DNA of 64,000 bases, from NCBI GenBank assembly GCA_024398055.1, contig CP073749.1, forward strand, positions 2,604,594-2,668,593, in the 5' to 3' direction. Positions 29,097 through 38,467 of the stretch are shown one piece after another. The position numbers and the translations under genes were made by a program. The notes under the pieces were generated by a model, which saw only the letters and a list, made by a program, of their open reading frames with translations, had not been told where the DNA came from and searched no databases. Origin of the DNA: a bacterium SCSIO 12741. Lineage in GTDB: Bacteria > Bacteroidota > Bacteroidia > Flavobacteriales_G > Salibacteraceae. Position 1 is the first letter of the stretch. Every line of letters starts with the position of its first letter.

Positions 29097-31409
29097 TTAA
29101 TAAAGCGCTTTGCGATTAAAGATGATGTAGCCGAAGTGGAAGAGAAAGGTGATAGGAAATTCATCTTCAGGCACCACTTCAGGCACATTGTAATAGTAGT
29201 TGAGCCCAGCACTTACCGGTCCGAAAGGTGAGTTGTATACGGCTGTAGCGGTGGCCAGGGAGAATATGGATTCAAACCCTTCCTTGTAGGTCTGAGTCCC
29301 ATCTTCATTTCGAATTACCTTGGCATAAGGAGCAAAGATGTATCCCTCTAAACGAATGTCGAAATTCTTGATGGGAGATAGAATGAACTTATGTCCTGCA
29401 CTGGCAAATTGATAAGCCCGAAAAGACTCCAAAAACAGCGTTTGACTCTCTGGGGTAGGTTGGAATGCCGGTGACCGCAAAATACTCGCTGTATAGTTCG
29501 AAAATAGGCCCATACTGGAATAAGCAACGTCGCCATACACTCCCAACCGTAAACGACCTTTGGATTTGTAGTAATAATCCATAATTCCACGTACATATAC
29601 CCATTCATGAGACTTGTAGGAAGGACTAAAATCAGGTGAAGTAGTGCCTGGAAGCGATTCTTCATTACCTACTGAATATCGTGTCTTAAGCGTGAGGTAT
29701 GCACCTGAGCTTGCATAAATGGGGCGATTTAGGGTGTTATACTCATAGTAGACCCCAGCTGTGTTTGGATGAATTGTGGTTTGATCCGGAATATCCTTGC
29801 TGTTGAAATCTCGGGTTTGGTAGTATTCATCCACCAATTCAGAATAGGAATACGTGGCCGCTAATTTTCCCGAGTAGCCAATCGGAACGCCTACCCTAAA
29901 TGAGGCATAGTTCTCATTCTGGATCAAGTAGGAAGGAATCTCATCTTCAAAAAAGAAACTTTTACTCTTGAAATAGTTCCAACTGTTTTGCACATAATCG
30001 GCTTCAAAGTAGAAGGGAACCTTACCTGGAATATCCCATTTTAATCCGGCAAGAATGGAACCATAGAACCGGCCGAAATAGGTATTGGCTTTGAGCTTTA
30101 AGGCTGTTTTACCCATGAGGTTGTATTCTACACCAACAAATCCTGTGGATATTGGTCGGTTGGAAACATTACCACCAAATTCGACTACAAGCGGATTTTC
30201 GCGGATCACATCTACATGGAGATTGTACATGCTCGTTGATGAATCATATTGGGCTGTGGGGTAGAGGGTATTGATCCGAGAATCGCTAATGGTTCGGTAG
30301 AAGGAGCGATTGAAGGTGTTGACATCCATCGACCGCTTGTTTCTCCACAATAGCTTTCTCACATATACTTTCTGCTTGGGCTTAACCCCGTTTATTTCTA
30401 CTTCATTAAATCGCAGGTCGGATTCGGAGCCTCGAAATTGGGTCCGTTCATATTGAACCTTTTCAGCAGGATTTACGCGATTTACCTGAGTTTTGATACT
30501 GTCCAGATAGCGGATAGTAGTTGAATAACCTGAATCTATAACCGCTTTCAAATCCTTAAACTCAAAGGTGCCATTGTTGGTTTGAGGTTCGAGAATCATT
30601 CCAGGCGATTTCAAATCGAAATCGGTTTTACTCACCAACATCGATCTAATTTGACTGATCAAATCGTCGCGAGTAGGGGGAGGCTCGTTGGCCGTAACTT
30701 TTACCCCAATGATAAAGTCAGGGGCAAAGGTGTCGGTCATGAGTTGATGAGGGAAGTTGTTGTACAGTCCACCATCATAAAGCAACTTGTTACCCACCTT
30801 GATGGGTTTGATGTAAAACGGATAAGTAAAAGAGGCTCGTACGGCGGTGCTTAAGTTTCCATCTGAAAAGATGTATTCCTTCTTGTCTTCAATGTCCGCA
30901 GCCACGCACCGGAAAGGGACAAATAGTTTGTCAAAATCATAACTCGAAGCGGCTGATGCCTGCGTAAAAAGAGTCATCATTTCAAAATCGACCGGAGCCG
31001 GAGAAATAAGGGTGGTGGGAAGAGAGTTGGAGAGTGAAAATTCCTTAGATATTTTCAAGGTGAGCATGGATGCGTTGGGATCGCTGCTTTTGAAATAAAA
31101 CTGTTCCCTGGCTTCGATTTCACCATGTACCAATTTTTGAAATTTGTCGGAAAGAAAGTAGGCTTCAATTTCCTCTACCGAATACCCGGACGCATACATC
31201 GCTCCAACAAAGGCACCTGAACTTGTTCCCGTAATGTAGTCAATTGGAATTCCATTTTCTTCCAGTGCCTTAATCACTCCGATATGAGCCAAACCGTTGG
31301 CACCACCTCCACTTAAAACCAACCCAACACGCTGAGCTCTTAACTCAACGGATTGTCCCAACAAGATAAGGGCCAAAATGAGGACGTTTATGTAGGTTTT
31401 TAGAGGCAA
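29097..31409 (-). CDS. Patatin-like phospholipase fused to a surface-antigen beta-barrel
   Basis: The 770-residue protein starts with a signal peptide (residues 1-25, ending LRAQ), then a patatin domain: oxyanion loop SGGGANGLAHIGVI (33-46), nucleophile elbow GTSSG with Ser63, and the catalytic Asp in LLYDGGLYNNFP (about 212). The second half is a short POTRA-like segment (about 330-400) followed by a beta-rich Omp85-type barrel ending in FNRKALY. This is the layout of PlpD/FplA-type type V-d autotransporters, though here the patatin domain may face the periplasm. It is the last gene of a minus-strand run, 13 bases after the metal-receptor gene. Confidence 0.88.
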   Translation of the reverse strand: MPLKTYINVLILALILLGQSVELRAQRVGLVLSGGGANGLAHIGVIKALEENGIPIDYITGTSSGAFVGAMYASGYSVEEIEAYFLSDKFQKLVHGEIEAREQFYFKSSDPNASMLTLKISKEFSLSNSLPTTLISPAPVDFEMMTLFTQASAASSYDFDKLFVPFRCVAADIEDKKEYIFSDGNLSTAVRASFTYPFYIKPIKVGNKLLYDGGLYNNFPHQLMTDTFAPDFIIGVKVTANEPPPTRDDLISQIRSMLVSKTDFDLKSPGMILEPQTNNGTFEFKDLKAVIDSGYSTTIRYLDSIKTQVNRVNPAEKVQYERTQFRGSESDLRFNEVEINGVKPKQKVYVRKLLWRNKRSMDVNTFNRSFYRTISDSRINTLYPTAQYDSSTSMYNLHVDVIRENPLVVEFGGNVSNRPISTGFVGVEYNLMGKTALKLKANTYFGRFYGSILAGLKWDIPGKVPFYFEADYVQNSWNYFKSKSFFFEDEIPSYLIQNENYASFRVGVPIGYSGKLAATYSYSELVDEYYQTRDFNSKDIPDQTTIHPNTAGVYYEYNTLNRPIYASSGAYLTLKTRYSVGNEESLPGTTSPDFSPSYKSHEWVYVRGIMDYYYKSKGRLRLGVYGDVAYSSMGLFSNYTASILRSPAFQPTPESQTLFLESFRAYQFASAGHKFILSPIKNFDIRLEGYIFAPYAKVIRNEDGTQTYKEGFESIFSLATATAVYNSPFGPVSAGLNYYYNVPEVVPEDEFPITFLFHFGYIIFNRKALY

Positions 31410-31422
31410 GGTTTCAAAAGTA

Positions 31423-32208
31423 TTACATTAGGCTGCTGTGGATTTCTCTAATGTGAGCAGTGGTTTCCATCAGTGCCGATCCATACCAAGAGAACAACCG
31501 ACCATCCACCTGGATGACTTTAGCCTCAGGAAACTCTTCTTCCATTTCGCGTAGATTTCGACTTCCAAAAGGGTAGGGCTCAGTAGATAACATGATGACT
31601 TCCGGTTGGAGCAGTTTCACTTCATCCAGGGTAACCATGGGGTATCTTTCCTTACTTGTCCCATAAATATTGGTGAATCCAGCTCGCTCAATCAGGAAAG
31701 ATATAAAGTTTTCTGATCCACAGACCATCCAGGGCTCCTTCCAAATGAAGTAGGCTGCCCGTTTGGGCGAGGTGATTTTATCGAGGTTATCGAAGTTGTT
31801 ACGAACGGTTTTTACAAGCGTTGTTGCCTGTTCCATGGTACCGGTCATTTTACCGATTTCACGGAATAACTCAAAACTGTCCTCCAAAGTATACACATCG
31901 CTCACCCAAACCGAAAATTCTTGAGCAAGTTCCTCCACATGTTCACGCAGATTCTCTTCCTTGTTGGCTAAAATCAGGTCTGGAGCCAATTCTCGAATCT
32001 TGTCGATATCGGGATCCTTGGTACCACCAACAACCGCTTTCTCCTTCCTACAAGAAGATGGATGGGTGCAAAATCGAGTTACCCCGACTACATGGGCGCC
32101 AAGACCCAGCCAAAACAAATACTCCGTAATCGACGGAACGAGGGAAACAATACGTTTGGGAACAGAAGTTAGATCCAATTCTCTACCGACCTGATCCCGG
32201 AAGTGCAT
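31423..32208 (-). CDS. Helical-backbone metal receptor (BtuF/periplasmic-binding-like) protein
   Basis: The 261-residue protein resembles BtuF-type class III substrate-binding proteins of cobalamin/siderophore ABC importers: PKRIVSLVPSITEYLFWLGL near the start, VVGGTKDPDIDKIRELAPDLIL, and a C-terminal lobe with LLQPEVIMLSTEPYPF. It begins at residue 1 of the fold and has no signal peptide, so it may be cytoplasmic, an uncommon but recurrent feature of this subfamily in Bacteroidota. No permease or ATPase gene lies beside it. Its ATG overlaps the stop of the preceding gene by one base (TAATG), which suggests coupled translation. Confidence 0.78.
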   Translation of the reverse strand: MHFRDQVGRELDLTSVPKRIVSLVPSITEYLFWLGLGAHVVGVTRFCTHPSSCRKEKAVVGGTKDPDIDKIRELAPDLILANKEENLREHVEELAQEFSVWVSDVYTLEDSFELFREIGKMTGTMEQATTLVKTVRNNFDNLDKITSPKRAAYFIWKEPWMVCGSENFISFLIERAGFTNIYGTSKERYPMVTLDEVKLLQPEVIMLSTEPYPFGSRNLREMEEEFPEAKVIQVDGRLFSWYGSALMETTAHIREIHSSLM

Positions 32209-33566
32209 TACTGCATGGCGTCTATAAGATCATACTTGGTGATGATGTGAATCCGATCTTCGGCATCCTTCATCAGTACAGCAGGATTGGAGCGACTGAT
32301 CAACTTGGAAACTTCTTTCAAGCTGTCATTGGCCTCCACGAATGGGAACGGGTCCTGCATCACTTCTTCCACCGGCTTTTGTCTTAGGTTTCCATCGTTC
32401 ATCATCTCGTTAAACAAGAAGTGGTCGGATAGAGATCCTACAAACTTGTCTCCATCGCGTACTGGAATTTGGGAGATGTGGAATTGCTTCATTTTGAGCA
32501 AGGCATCTTCCACCTTATCCGTGGTACGAACAGTGATCAGATTTTTATCCTTGTGGCTTTCGATAAGTGCCATGGCATTGGATTCTTTTTCCAGGAATCC
32601 GCGATCGCGCATCCAATCATCGTTAAAGATCTTTCCAACATATCTACTTCCATGATCATGGAAAAGAACCACCACCACATCATCCGGCTTAAAGCGATCT
32701 TTCATTTGAACGATACCAGCCATTGCAGCACCGGCAGAGTTTCCTACAAAGATTCCTTCTTCGCGGGCCAGGTGACGGGTATACAAAGCAGCATCCTTAT
32801 CATTTACCTTTTCGAAGTGATCGATTACATCGAAGTTCACATTCTTGGGTAGAATGTCTTCACCAATTCCTTCTGTGATATAGGGGTAGATTTCGCTTTC
32901 GTCGAAGATGCCAGTTTCGTGGTACTTCTTGAAAACCGATCCGTAGGTATCAATTCCGATAACCTGAACATCCGGATTTTGCTCCTTGAGGTATTTTCCA
33001 ACACCAGAAATAGTTCCCCCGGTTCCAACACCTACAATGAAGTGGGTGATTTTACCTTCCGTTTGTTCCCAGATTTCGGGACCAGTAGTTAGGTAATGAG
33101 CCTTAGTGTTAGATGGATTATCGTATTGATTTACGTAAAGTGAATTCGGTGTTTCTTCCGCCATTTTTTTGGCCACGGAGTAATAAGAACGTGGATCTTC
33201 CGGCGAAACATTGGTCGGGCAAACAATTACTTCAGCACCCATGGCACGGAGAATGTCCATTTTTTCTTTACTCTGCTTATCAGCCAGAGTACAAACCAAT
33301 TTGTAGCCTCTCGAAATACAAGCCAGGGCCAATCCCATTCCGGTGTTTCCACTGGTACCTTCAATAACAGTACCTCCGGGCTTGATCAACCCTTCTTTTT
33401 CCGCATCTTCAATCATCTGAAGAGCCATTCGGTCTTTTACCGAGTTTCCAGGGTTGCTGGTTTCTACTTTGGCCAGAACCATGGCAGGCACAGATTGAGC
33501 CAGTTTGTTGATCTTAACCAGTGGAGTATCTCCAATGGTTTCCAATATATTGTTGTAGTATTTCAT
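32208..33566 (-). CDS. Cystathionine beta-synthase-like PLP enzyme with C-terminal CBS pair
   Basis: A 452-residue fold-type II PLP enzyme. The N-terminal catalytic domain (about 1-320) has IGDTPLVKIN, the PLP lysine K44 in NSVKDRMALQ, the phosphate loop GTSGNTGMGLALA and GVGTGGTISGVGKYLKE. It ends with two CBS modules (about 335-452), which often bind adenosyl ligands. The combination is typical of cystathionine beta-synthase, which condenses serine and homocysteine, though a cysteine-synthase role with O-acetylserine cannot be excluded. It lies upstream of the metal-receptor gene in the same run. Confidence 0.88.
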   Translation of the reverse strand: MKYYNNILETIGDTPLVKINKLAQSVPAMVLAKVETSNPGNSVKDRMALQMIEDAEKEGLIKPGGTVIEGTSGNTGMGLALACISRGYKLVCTLADKQSKEKMDILRAMGAEVIVCPTNVSPEDPRSYYSVAKKMAEETPNSLYVNQYDNPSNTKAHYLTTGPEIWEQTEGKITHFIVGVGTGGTISGVGKYLKEQNPDVQVIGIDTYGSVFKKYHETGIFDESEIYPYITEGIGEDILPKNVNFDVIDHFEKVNDKDAALYTRHLAREEGIFVGNSAGAAMAGIVQMKDRFKPDDVVVVLFHDHGSRYVGKIFNDDWMRDRGFLEKESNAMALIESHKDKNLITVRTTDKVEDALLKMKQFHISQIPVRDGDKFVGSLSDHFLFNEMMNDGNLRQKPVEEVMQDPFPFVEANDSLKEVSKLISRSNPAVLMKDAEDRIHIITKYDLIDAMQ

Positions 33567-33583
33567 GGTCTTGTTTTACCCTG

Positions 33584-33591
33584 CAAAGGTA
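33584..33591 (-). promoter_or_regulatory. -7 promoter element upstream of the CBS-type enzyme gene
   Basis: On the minus strand this reads TACCTTTG, a TAnnTTTG match, 18 bases before the start codon. It suggests that the enzyme, metal receptor and patatin genes can be transcribed separately from the permease gene upstream. No good -33 TTG is present. Confidence 0.45.
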
Positions 33592-33598
33592 TTGGGTC

Positions 33599-34834
33599 CT
33601 AATTGAATTTTATAGACTTTACGGGAGAAATATTTGAAATTACAATGGATGGTAATATGAGCATAATCAAGCACAGAATCAGCGTGCCGATATTGAGCAA
33701 AATGAAGGCCGGTATATCCATATTTACCGATACGTGATCAATGTAATAAGATTCTTGAGGAAGCTTCACCAAATGAAATTGATCCTGCAACACGAGTAAG
33801 CCGATCCCCAGTACATTCCCAACGATCAATCCTCGGGAGATGAGTAAGCCAGCCATGTAAAGGAATATTTTTCTAATGCTCCAGTTTTCAGCACCCAGAG
33901 CTTTGAGAACCCCAATCATGTTGGTTTTTTCCAGGATGAGGATAAGTAAAGCGGTAATCATGTTGATGCCACACACCAGAATCATAAGTACTACAATTAC
34001 GACAATGTTCATGTCCTGAAGCTCCAGCCAGCCAAATATTTCCGGGTATTGGGTCGTAATAGGAGTCGCATTGAGATGAGGAGGAATGGTTTCATAAACC
34101 TCTTTGTTGGCGGCTAACAGATCTTCGTAATCGTTTAGCAAAACTTCAAATCCACTCACTTTATCCGCTTCCCAACCATTTATTTTTTGAATGTGTTTGA
34201 TGTCCATCAAGACATAATTCTTGTCAAATTGCTGCAATCCGGTATTGAAAATGCCTACCACTTCCATCTTTCGCGGCCTTGATTTTCCATTTTGAATAAA
34301 GAAGATAACCACCTTGTCGTGAAGGTGGATTTGCATTTTCTTCGAAATCGTTGAAGAGATCATCAGCTGGTTGGTTTTGGCTGAATCGTTAATCTCAAGT
34401 AGGCTCCCTTCTTTCAGGTGTTGCTGAAAAAAAGACCAGTCAAAATCGGTATCTACCCCTTTGGCCAAAACGCCTTGAATCTCTTCCGTGGTTTTGATAA
34501 TGCCTTCCTTCAGGGCATAAACCTGAATCTTTTTGACTTGCGGCAAATCTTCCAGAGAAGGGTAAAAGGACTGGTTTTTGGATATGGGTTTAAAGTTGAG
34601 TGGATTCTCGTAGTTGAATTCCGTGATTTGTACATGGGAGCCGAAGCCAACAACCTTGTTTCGAATTTCGCTTTGAAATCCGGTTACAATGCTGTAAGCT
34701 ATGATCATAGCTGAGAGGCCCAGGGCAATACCCATCACGGCGAACCACAGGATGATTCGAGTGCCTTTGCTAAAAGTTGTACCGGAGCTGTCGGGGCGGA
34801 ACACCCGTTGAGCTATGAACAATTCGTAGTTCAC
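33599..34834 (-). CDS. LolC/LolE-like (FtsX family) ABC transporter permease
   Basis: The 411-residue permease has a cytoplasmic N-terminus (NYELFIAQRVFRP), a first membrane helix (about 25-50), a large periplasmic domain (about 55-265) and three C-terminal helices (about 270-400), the FtsX/MacB topology. The closest known role is lipoprotein release (LolCDE) in the inner membrane; no ATPase gene is adjacent. I take GTG at 34834 as start: it gives the family N-terminus, while the open frame further upstream to 34987 runs into the divergent NamZ gene. Confidence 0.83.
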   Translation of the reverse strand: MNYELFIAQRVFRPDSSGTTFSKGTRIILWFAVMGIALGLSAMIIAYSIVTGFQSEIRNKVVGFGSHVQITEFNYENPLNFKPISKNQSFYPSLEDLPQVKKIQVYALKEGIIKTTEEIQGVLAKGVDTDFDWSFFQQHLKEGSLLEINDSAKTNQLMISSTISKKMQIHLHDKVVIFFIQNGKSRPRKMEVVGIFNTGLQQFDKNYVLMDIKHIQKINGWEADKVSGFEVLLNDYEDLLAANKEVYETIPPHLNATPITTQYPEIFGWLELQDMNIVVIVVLMILVCGINMITALLILILEKTNMIGVLKALGAENWSIRKIFLYMAGLLISRGLIVGNVLGIGLLVLQDQFHLVKLPQESYYIDHVSVNMDIPAFILLNIGTLILCLIMLILPSIVISNISPVKSIKFN

Positions 34835-34894
34835 AGAAATTAGGGGCTTTGCCTGCAAAGGAAAGCAAAAAGGATTAAAATTTGATGTTGCTTT

Positions 34895-36094
34895 ATGATG
34901 AGACGAATTATAGGCCTGATAGTGGTATCTCTCAACCTGATCTTTTGCAGTCAGGCTGTGGCTCAGGTGCCCTATAAGACCGTACAAACTGTAGTGGTAG
35001 GAGCAGAGCAGTTTACGCAGTATAGCGACCTACTCGAAGAAGCCCGGGTGGCTGTTGTGGCCAACCACAGCTCCTATGTGGGTGAGGTTCACCTGGTGGA
35101 TTTTCTACTGGAACAGGAAGTTGAATTGGTCAAAGTATTTTCTCCAGAGCATGGTTTTAGAGGAACCGCCGACGCTGGAGAAATGGTTAAAAACAAAAAG
35201 GATCCAACTACTGGAGTGAGAATTGTGTCGCTCTATGGATCCCAGAAAAAACCAACTTTCGACCATCTGGCCGATGTAGATGTGGTCATTTTTGATATTC
35301 AGGATGTAGGCGTTAGATACTATACTTACATCTCTACTATGCACTATGTGATGCAGGCTTGTGCCGAAATGGACAAGGCTTTCATTGTTTTGGATCGCCC
35401 TAACCCCAATGGATTTTACGTGGATGGTCCGGTGCTTCAAGAGAAGTTTTCTTCGTTTGTAGGTATTCATCCCATTCCACTGGTTCACGGCCTAACGGTA
35501 GGCGAGTTGGCTCAAATGATTAATGGAGAAGGCTGGTTGGGCGAGGATCTAAAATGTGACTTAACGGTTATTCCTTGCATCAATTACGACCACAACGATT
35601 ATTACAAATTACCGATTAAACCTTCTCCAAATTTGCCCAATATGGCATCCATCTATCTTTATCCATCCCTGGGACTTTTTGAAGGAACGGTGGTGAGTGT
35701 TGGGAGGGGAACTGAAAAACCTTTCCAAATGATCGGTCATCCGGAAATTGGGACAGGGGATATTCAATTTACACCGGAGAGTGGACCTGGAGCCAAGTAT
35801 CCCAAGTTGATGGGTGAGGAGTGCAAGGGCTACGATTTGGTGAACTTTGGACTAAACGATATGCCGAAAAGAAAAAGCCTTTACCTGTTTTGGGTTATTA
35901 ACCTAAAAAAGGAAATCGAAGGCCCCTACTTTTTGGAAAACCACTTTTTCGATTTGCTCGCAGGAACCGATGAATTGCGCAACCAGATTATGGAGGGCAA
36001 AAAGGAAGATGAAATCCGACAGAGTTGGCAGCCTGAATTGGATGCCTTCAAGGAAATCAGGAAAAAATACCTGTTGTACGAAGATTTCGAATGA
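34895..36094 (+). CDS. DUF1343 / NamZ-type exo-beta-N-acetylmuramidase
   Basis: A 399-residue exported protein: signal peptide 1-24 (ending AVAQ), then the DUF1343 fold with FSPEHGFRGTADAGE, DIQDVGVRYYTYISTMHY, DRPNPNG and the strongly conserved SVGRGTEKPFQMIGHP. Members of this family (NamZ) remove terminal N-acetylmuramic acid from peptidoglycan fragments, so a role in cell-wall recycling or scavenging is likely. Two ATG codons (34895 and 34898) start the frame; either is possible. It is divergent from the permease gene and convergent with the next one. Confidence 0.87.
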   Translation: MMRRIIGLIVVSLNLIFCSQAVAQVPYKTVQTVVVGAEQFTQYSDLLEEARVAVVANHSSYVGEVHLVDFLLEQEVELVKVFSPEHGFRGTADAGEMVKNKKDPTTGVRIVSLYGSQKKPTFDHLADVDVVIFDIQDVGVRYYTYISTMHYVMQACAEMDKAFIVLDRPNPNGFYVDGPVLQEKFSSFVGIHPIPLVHGLTVGELAQMINGEGWLGEDLKCDLTVIPCINYDHNDYYKLPIKPSPNLPNMASIYLYPSLGLFEGTVVSVGRGTEKPFQMIGHPEIGTGDIQFTPESGPGAKYPKLMGEECKGYDLVNFGLNDMPKRKSLYLFWVINLKKEIEGPYFLENHFFDLLAGTDELRNQIMEGKKEDEIRQSWQPELDAFKEIRKKYLLYEDFE

Positions 36095-36101
36095 TTACCT
36101 C

Positions 36102-36485
36102 TTAAGGATATCGAATCGCTAACTCGTCTTCGTAATACCGAATGACGTTGTTTTTGCGATAATAAATTACGGCCTTAAGGTTACCCTCATTGTCGTAAAA
36201 CTTCCACATTCCATCGCGGCGATCGTTGTTGTAGAAGGCTTTGGTGTTTGTGGCACCATTGCGATGAAAGTTTTGCCAAATTCCATGGCGCTTTCCCCGG
36301 TAATACTGGCCTACTTCCTTTACCTCGCCGTTGCGATAAAAGGAGGTGACTTGTACCATTTGACGGGGAAGTTCCTTAACTTCATGACGAGCATTACCAT
36401 TAGAAAAGTAGTCTGTTCTGTTTTGGCCTTGAACAGTCCCGAACCCGATGATTAGGGATAATACTATGAGGTAAAATGCTTTCAA
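36102..36485 (-). CDS. MORN-like repeat (YwqK-type) exported protein
   Basis: A 127-residue protein with a signal peptide (residues 1-20, ending TVQG) followed by three or four MORN/YwqK-like repeats of the form YxNGxxxxxxxYxxxxRxGxW, for example YYRGKRHGIWQNFHRNG and YNNDRRDGMWKFYDNEG. Such repeats make flat beta sheets. Annotation pipelines sometimes call this type an antitoxin, but nothing here supports a toxin partner and the export signal argues against it. It has a near-perfect promoter of its own. Confidence 0.75.
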   Translation of the reverse strand: MKAFYLIVLSLIIGFGTVQGQNRTDYFSNGNARHEVKELPRQMVQVTSFYRNGEVKEVGQYYRGKRHGIWQNFHRNGATNTKAFYNNDRRDGMWKFYDNEGNLKAVIYYRKNNVIRYYEDELAIRYP

Positions 36486-36504
36486 TGTTAACTTAATGTT
36501 AAGG

Positions 36505-36535
36505 CAAAGTTAATCTAATAAAAATAAGTTCCAAA
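36505..36535 (-). promoter_or_regulatory. Promoter of the MORN-like gene (TTG-N19-TAACTTTG)
   Basis: On the minus strand TTTG (36535-36532) and TAACTTTG (36512-36505) are at the consensus 19-base spacing when measured from the TTG core. Transcription would begin near 36500, about 15 bases before the start codon. Confidence 0.72.
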
Positions 36536-36639
36536 ATTAAATTTTGTGAACGGCGATCAATCCGTGTATTTTCCCCAAATAACTCCTCTTTAATAAGTAT
36601 TTTTGGAGCCATAAATCTGTCCGTTAAAACCCTACGGTT

Positions 36640-38424
36640 ATGAAATCTGATCTGAATGCTCGAATAAAAGCATGCCTCCAAGAGGAGAATTTTGGTTCCG
36701 TTAAGGACGAAATCGAAAAAATCATCCTTGAGTTCAAAGAACTGGCATCCAATGAAAAGAAGGAAAAACTTGAAGCCTTTGTTGCCGACGGTGATAGTCC
36801 CGAAGATTTTGTGATGCCCCAAGATCCAGCAGACCTGGAATTTGAGGCACTGGAACAAACCTTTCGAGACAGACTGAAAAAGCACAAAGAGTCTGAAAGA
36901 AGAAACGAACTCGAGAATTACGAGGTTAAAAAGGAATTACTCAAAGAGTTGCGTAATCTCATCGACAACGAAGAGGTGATCGGAAAAGCCTTTGCCAACT
37001 TCAAGTCTATTCAAGAGCGTTGGAATTCGGTAGGTAAGATGGCTGCTATACCCTATAAAGAGGTGCAGCATGATTATCGCCTTATGGTGGAGGAATTTTA
37101 CTACAAAATTCACATCTACAAAGAGCTTAAGATAAACGACCTGAAAAAGAACCTCGAACTCAAGAAGGACTTGATTGCCCGAATGGTTAAACTCAAAGAT
37201 GAAACCAGTATTAAGGAAATCGAGATTCTTCAAAAGGCTTACCAGCTGGAGTGGGACAACATTGGTCCTACCTTTAAAGAGGAATGGGAAGGAATTAAAC
37301 AAGAATTTATTGCCGCCTCCCGGGCGCTTAATGATAAAATTAAGAATCACTATCGGGGCATTCGTGATCGTCAACGCGAAAACCTGGATTTGAAAACGGC
37401 CTTGGTTGAGGAAGTTGAAGCCCTTCTGGTCAAATTTCCAGACTCTTCGAAAGATTGGCAAAATGGCGCCAACAAAATCCGGGAGATTCAGGAAAAATGG
37501 CGCAAAATTGGTTTTGCCACAAAATCTCAAAATGAAATCATTTGGGAACGATTCAAGGCGGCCTGTAATCAATATTTTGAGCAAAAAAGAGAATACTTCA
37601 AAGGGTTAAAATCTACCCAAAAAGGTGCCGGTGAAGAAAAACGCAAGCTGATTGAAGAAGCTGAGCGCTTAAAAATTCTCCCCGAGAACCTGGACGATTT
37701 TGATTGGGGAAGACGTACCAATGATTTTATCCGTATTCAAAAGAAGTGGAAGCAACTGGGCTCATCTTTACGTCATGAAGAGCAAAAGCTCTGGAAGAAG
37801 TTTCGTGCGGCTTGCGACGAATTTTTCGAAAGCAAGTCGTCCTACTATAATGGTAAGGACGATCGGTTGAAAGAAAACCAGAGTAAGAAAGAGGCCATAA
37901 TTGCTGAGCTTCAAAAATGGACTCCTGAAGGAGCGAAGGAAGAGGTTCAGGAAAAGTTAAAGGCCTTTTCCGCCCAGTGGTCTGGGATTGGTTACGTCCC
38001 ATCCAAAGAGAAAAGAAGACTTCAGGACGCATTTTCTGAAGCCATGGATTCGGTACTCGACAAATTGGGCTTGAACGCAGAAGAGAAAACAGAGTTGTTG
38101 TTTGGTCAGCGTTTGAGTGAAATTAAGAACAACGACGATCCGATCCAATCGCTTAAGTCAGAACGTAAACGTTTGGCTGAGCGCCTGAATAAAATGCGTG
38201 AGAAGCAATTGCAATATGAAAATAACCTCAGCTTCTTTTCAGACAAAAGTGGAAATAACCCACTCTTGAAAGAGGTGAAAGAGAAAGCGGAAGAGGTTGT
38301 TGCACAAATGGACGATATTCGCAAACTGCAAAAGCGGTTGAATATTGAAATCCACGCACTGGAAAAGAAAGCCACGGAAGAGGCTGAAGCCAGTTCTTCT
38401 TCGGAAGAAAGTCCTGAAGCATAA
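36640..38424 (+). CDS. DUF349 domain-containing coiled-coil protein
   Basis: The 594-residue, highly charged protein is built of repeated DUF349 units of about 70 residues, each a helical hairpin with a central W (for example IQERWNSVGKM, IQEKWRKIGFA, IQKKWKQLGSS and FSAQWSGIGYV). The C-terminal 100 residues form a long coiled coil. No signal peptide or membrane helix is present. The function of DUF349 proteins is not established. A TATTTTTG element (36598-36605) lies upstream at a plausible promoter position. Confidence 0.85.
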   Translation: MKSDLNARIKACLQEENFGSVKDEIEKIILEFKELASNEKKEKLEAFVADGDSPEDFVMPQDPADLEFEALEQTFRDRLKKHKESERRNELENYEVKKELLKELRNLIDNEEVIGKAFANFKSIQERWNSVGKMAAIPYKEVQHDYRLMVEEFYYKIHIYKELKINDLKKNLELKKDLIARMVKLKDETSIKEIEILQKAYQLEWDNIGPTFKEEWEGIKQEFIAASRALNDKIKNHYRGIRDRQRENLDLKTALVEEVEALLVKFPDSSKDWQNGANKIREIQEKWRKIGFATKSQNEIIWERFKAACNQYFEQKREYFKGLKSTQKGAGEEKRKLIEEAERLKILPENLDDFDWGRRTNDFIRIQKKWKQLGSSLRHEEQKLWKKFRAACDEFFESKSSYYNGKDDRLKENQSKKEAIIAELQKWTPEGAKEEVQEKLKAFSAQWSGIGYVPSKEKRRLQDAFSEAMDSVLDKLGLNAEEKTELLFGQRLSEIKNNDDPIQSLKSERKRLAERLNKMREKQLQYENNLSFFSDKSGNNPLLKEVKEKAEEVVAQMDDIRKLQKRLNIEIHALEKKATEEAEASSSSEESPEA

Positions 38425-38467
38425 GGACGAAGGCAATTAATTCGACAATTAGATCAAGGAGATAAGT

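Noticed and set aside
34835-34987. Upstream extension of the LolC/E-like permease
   Set aside because: The extra 51 residues run into the divergent gene's coding region and signal peptide. The GTG at 34834 gives the normal family N-terminus.
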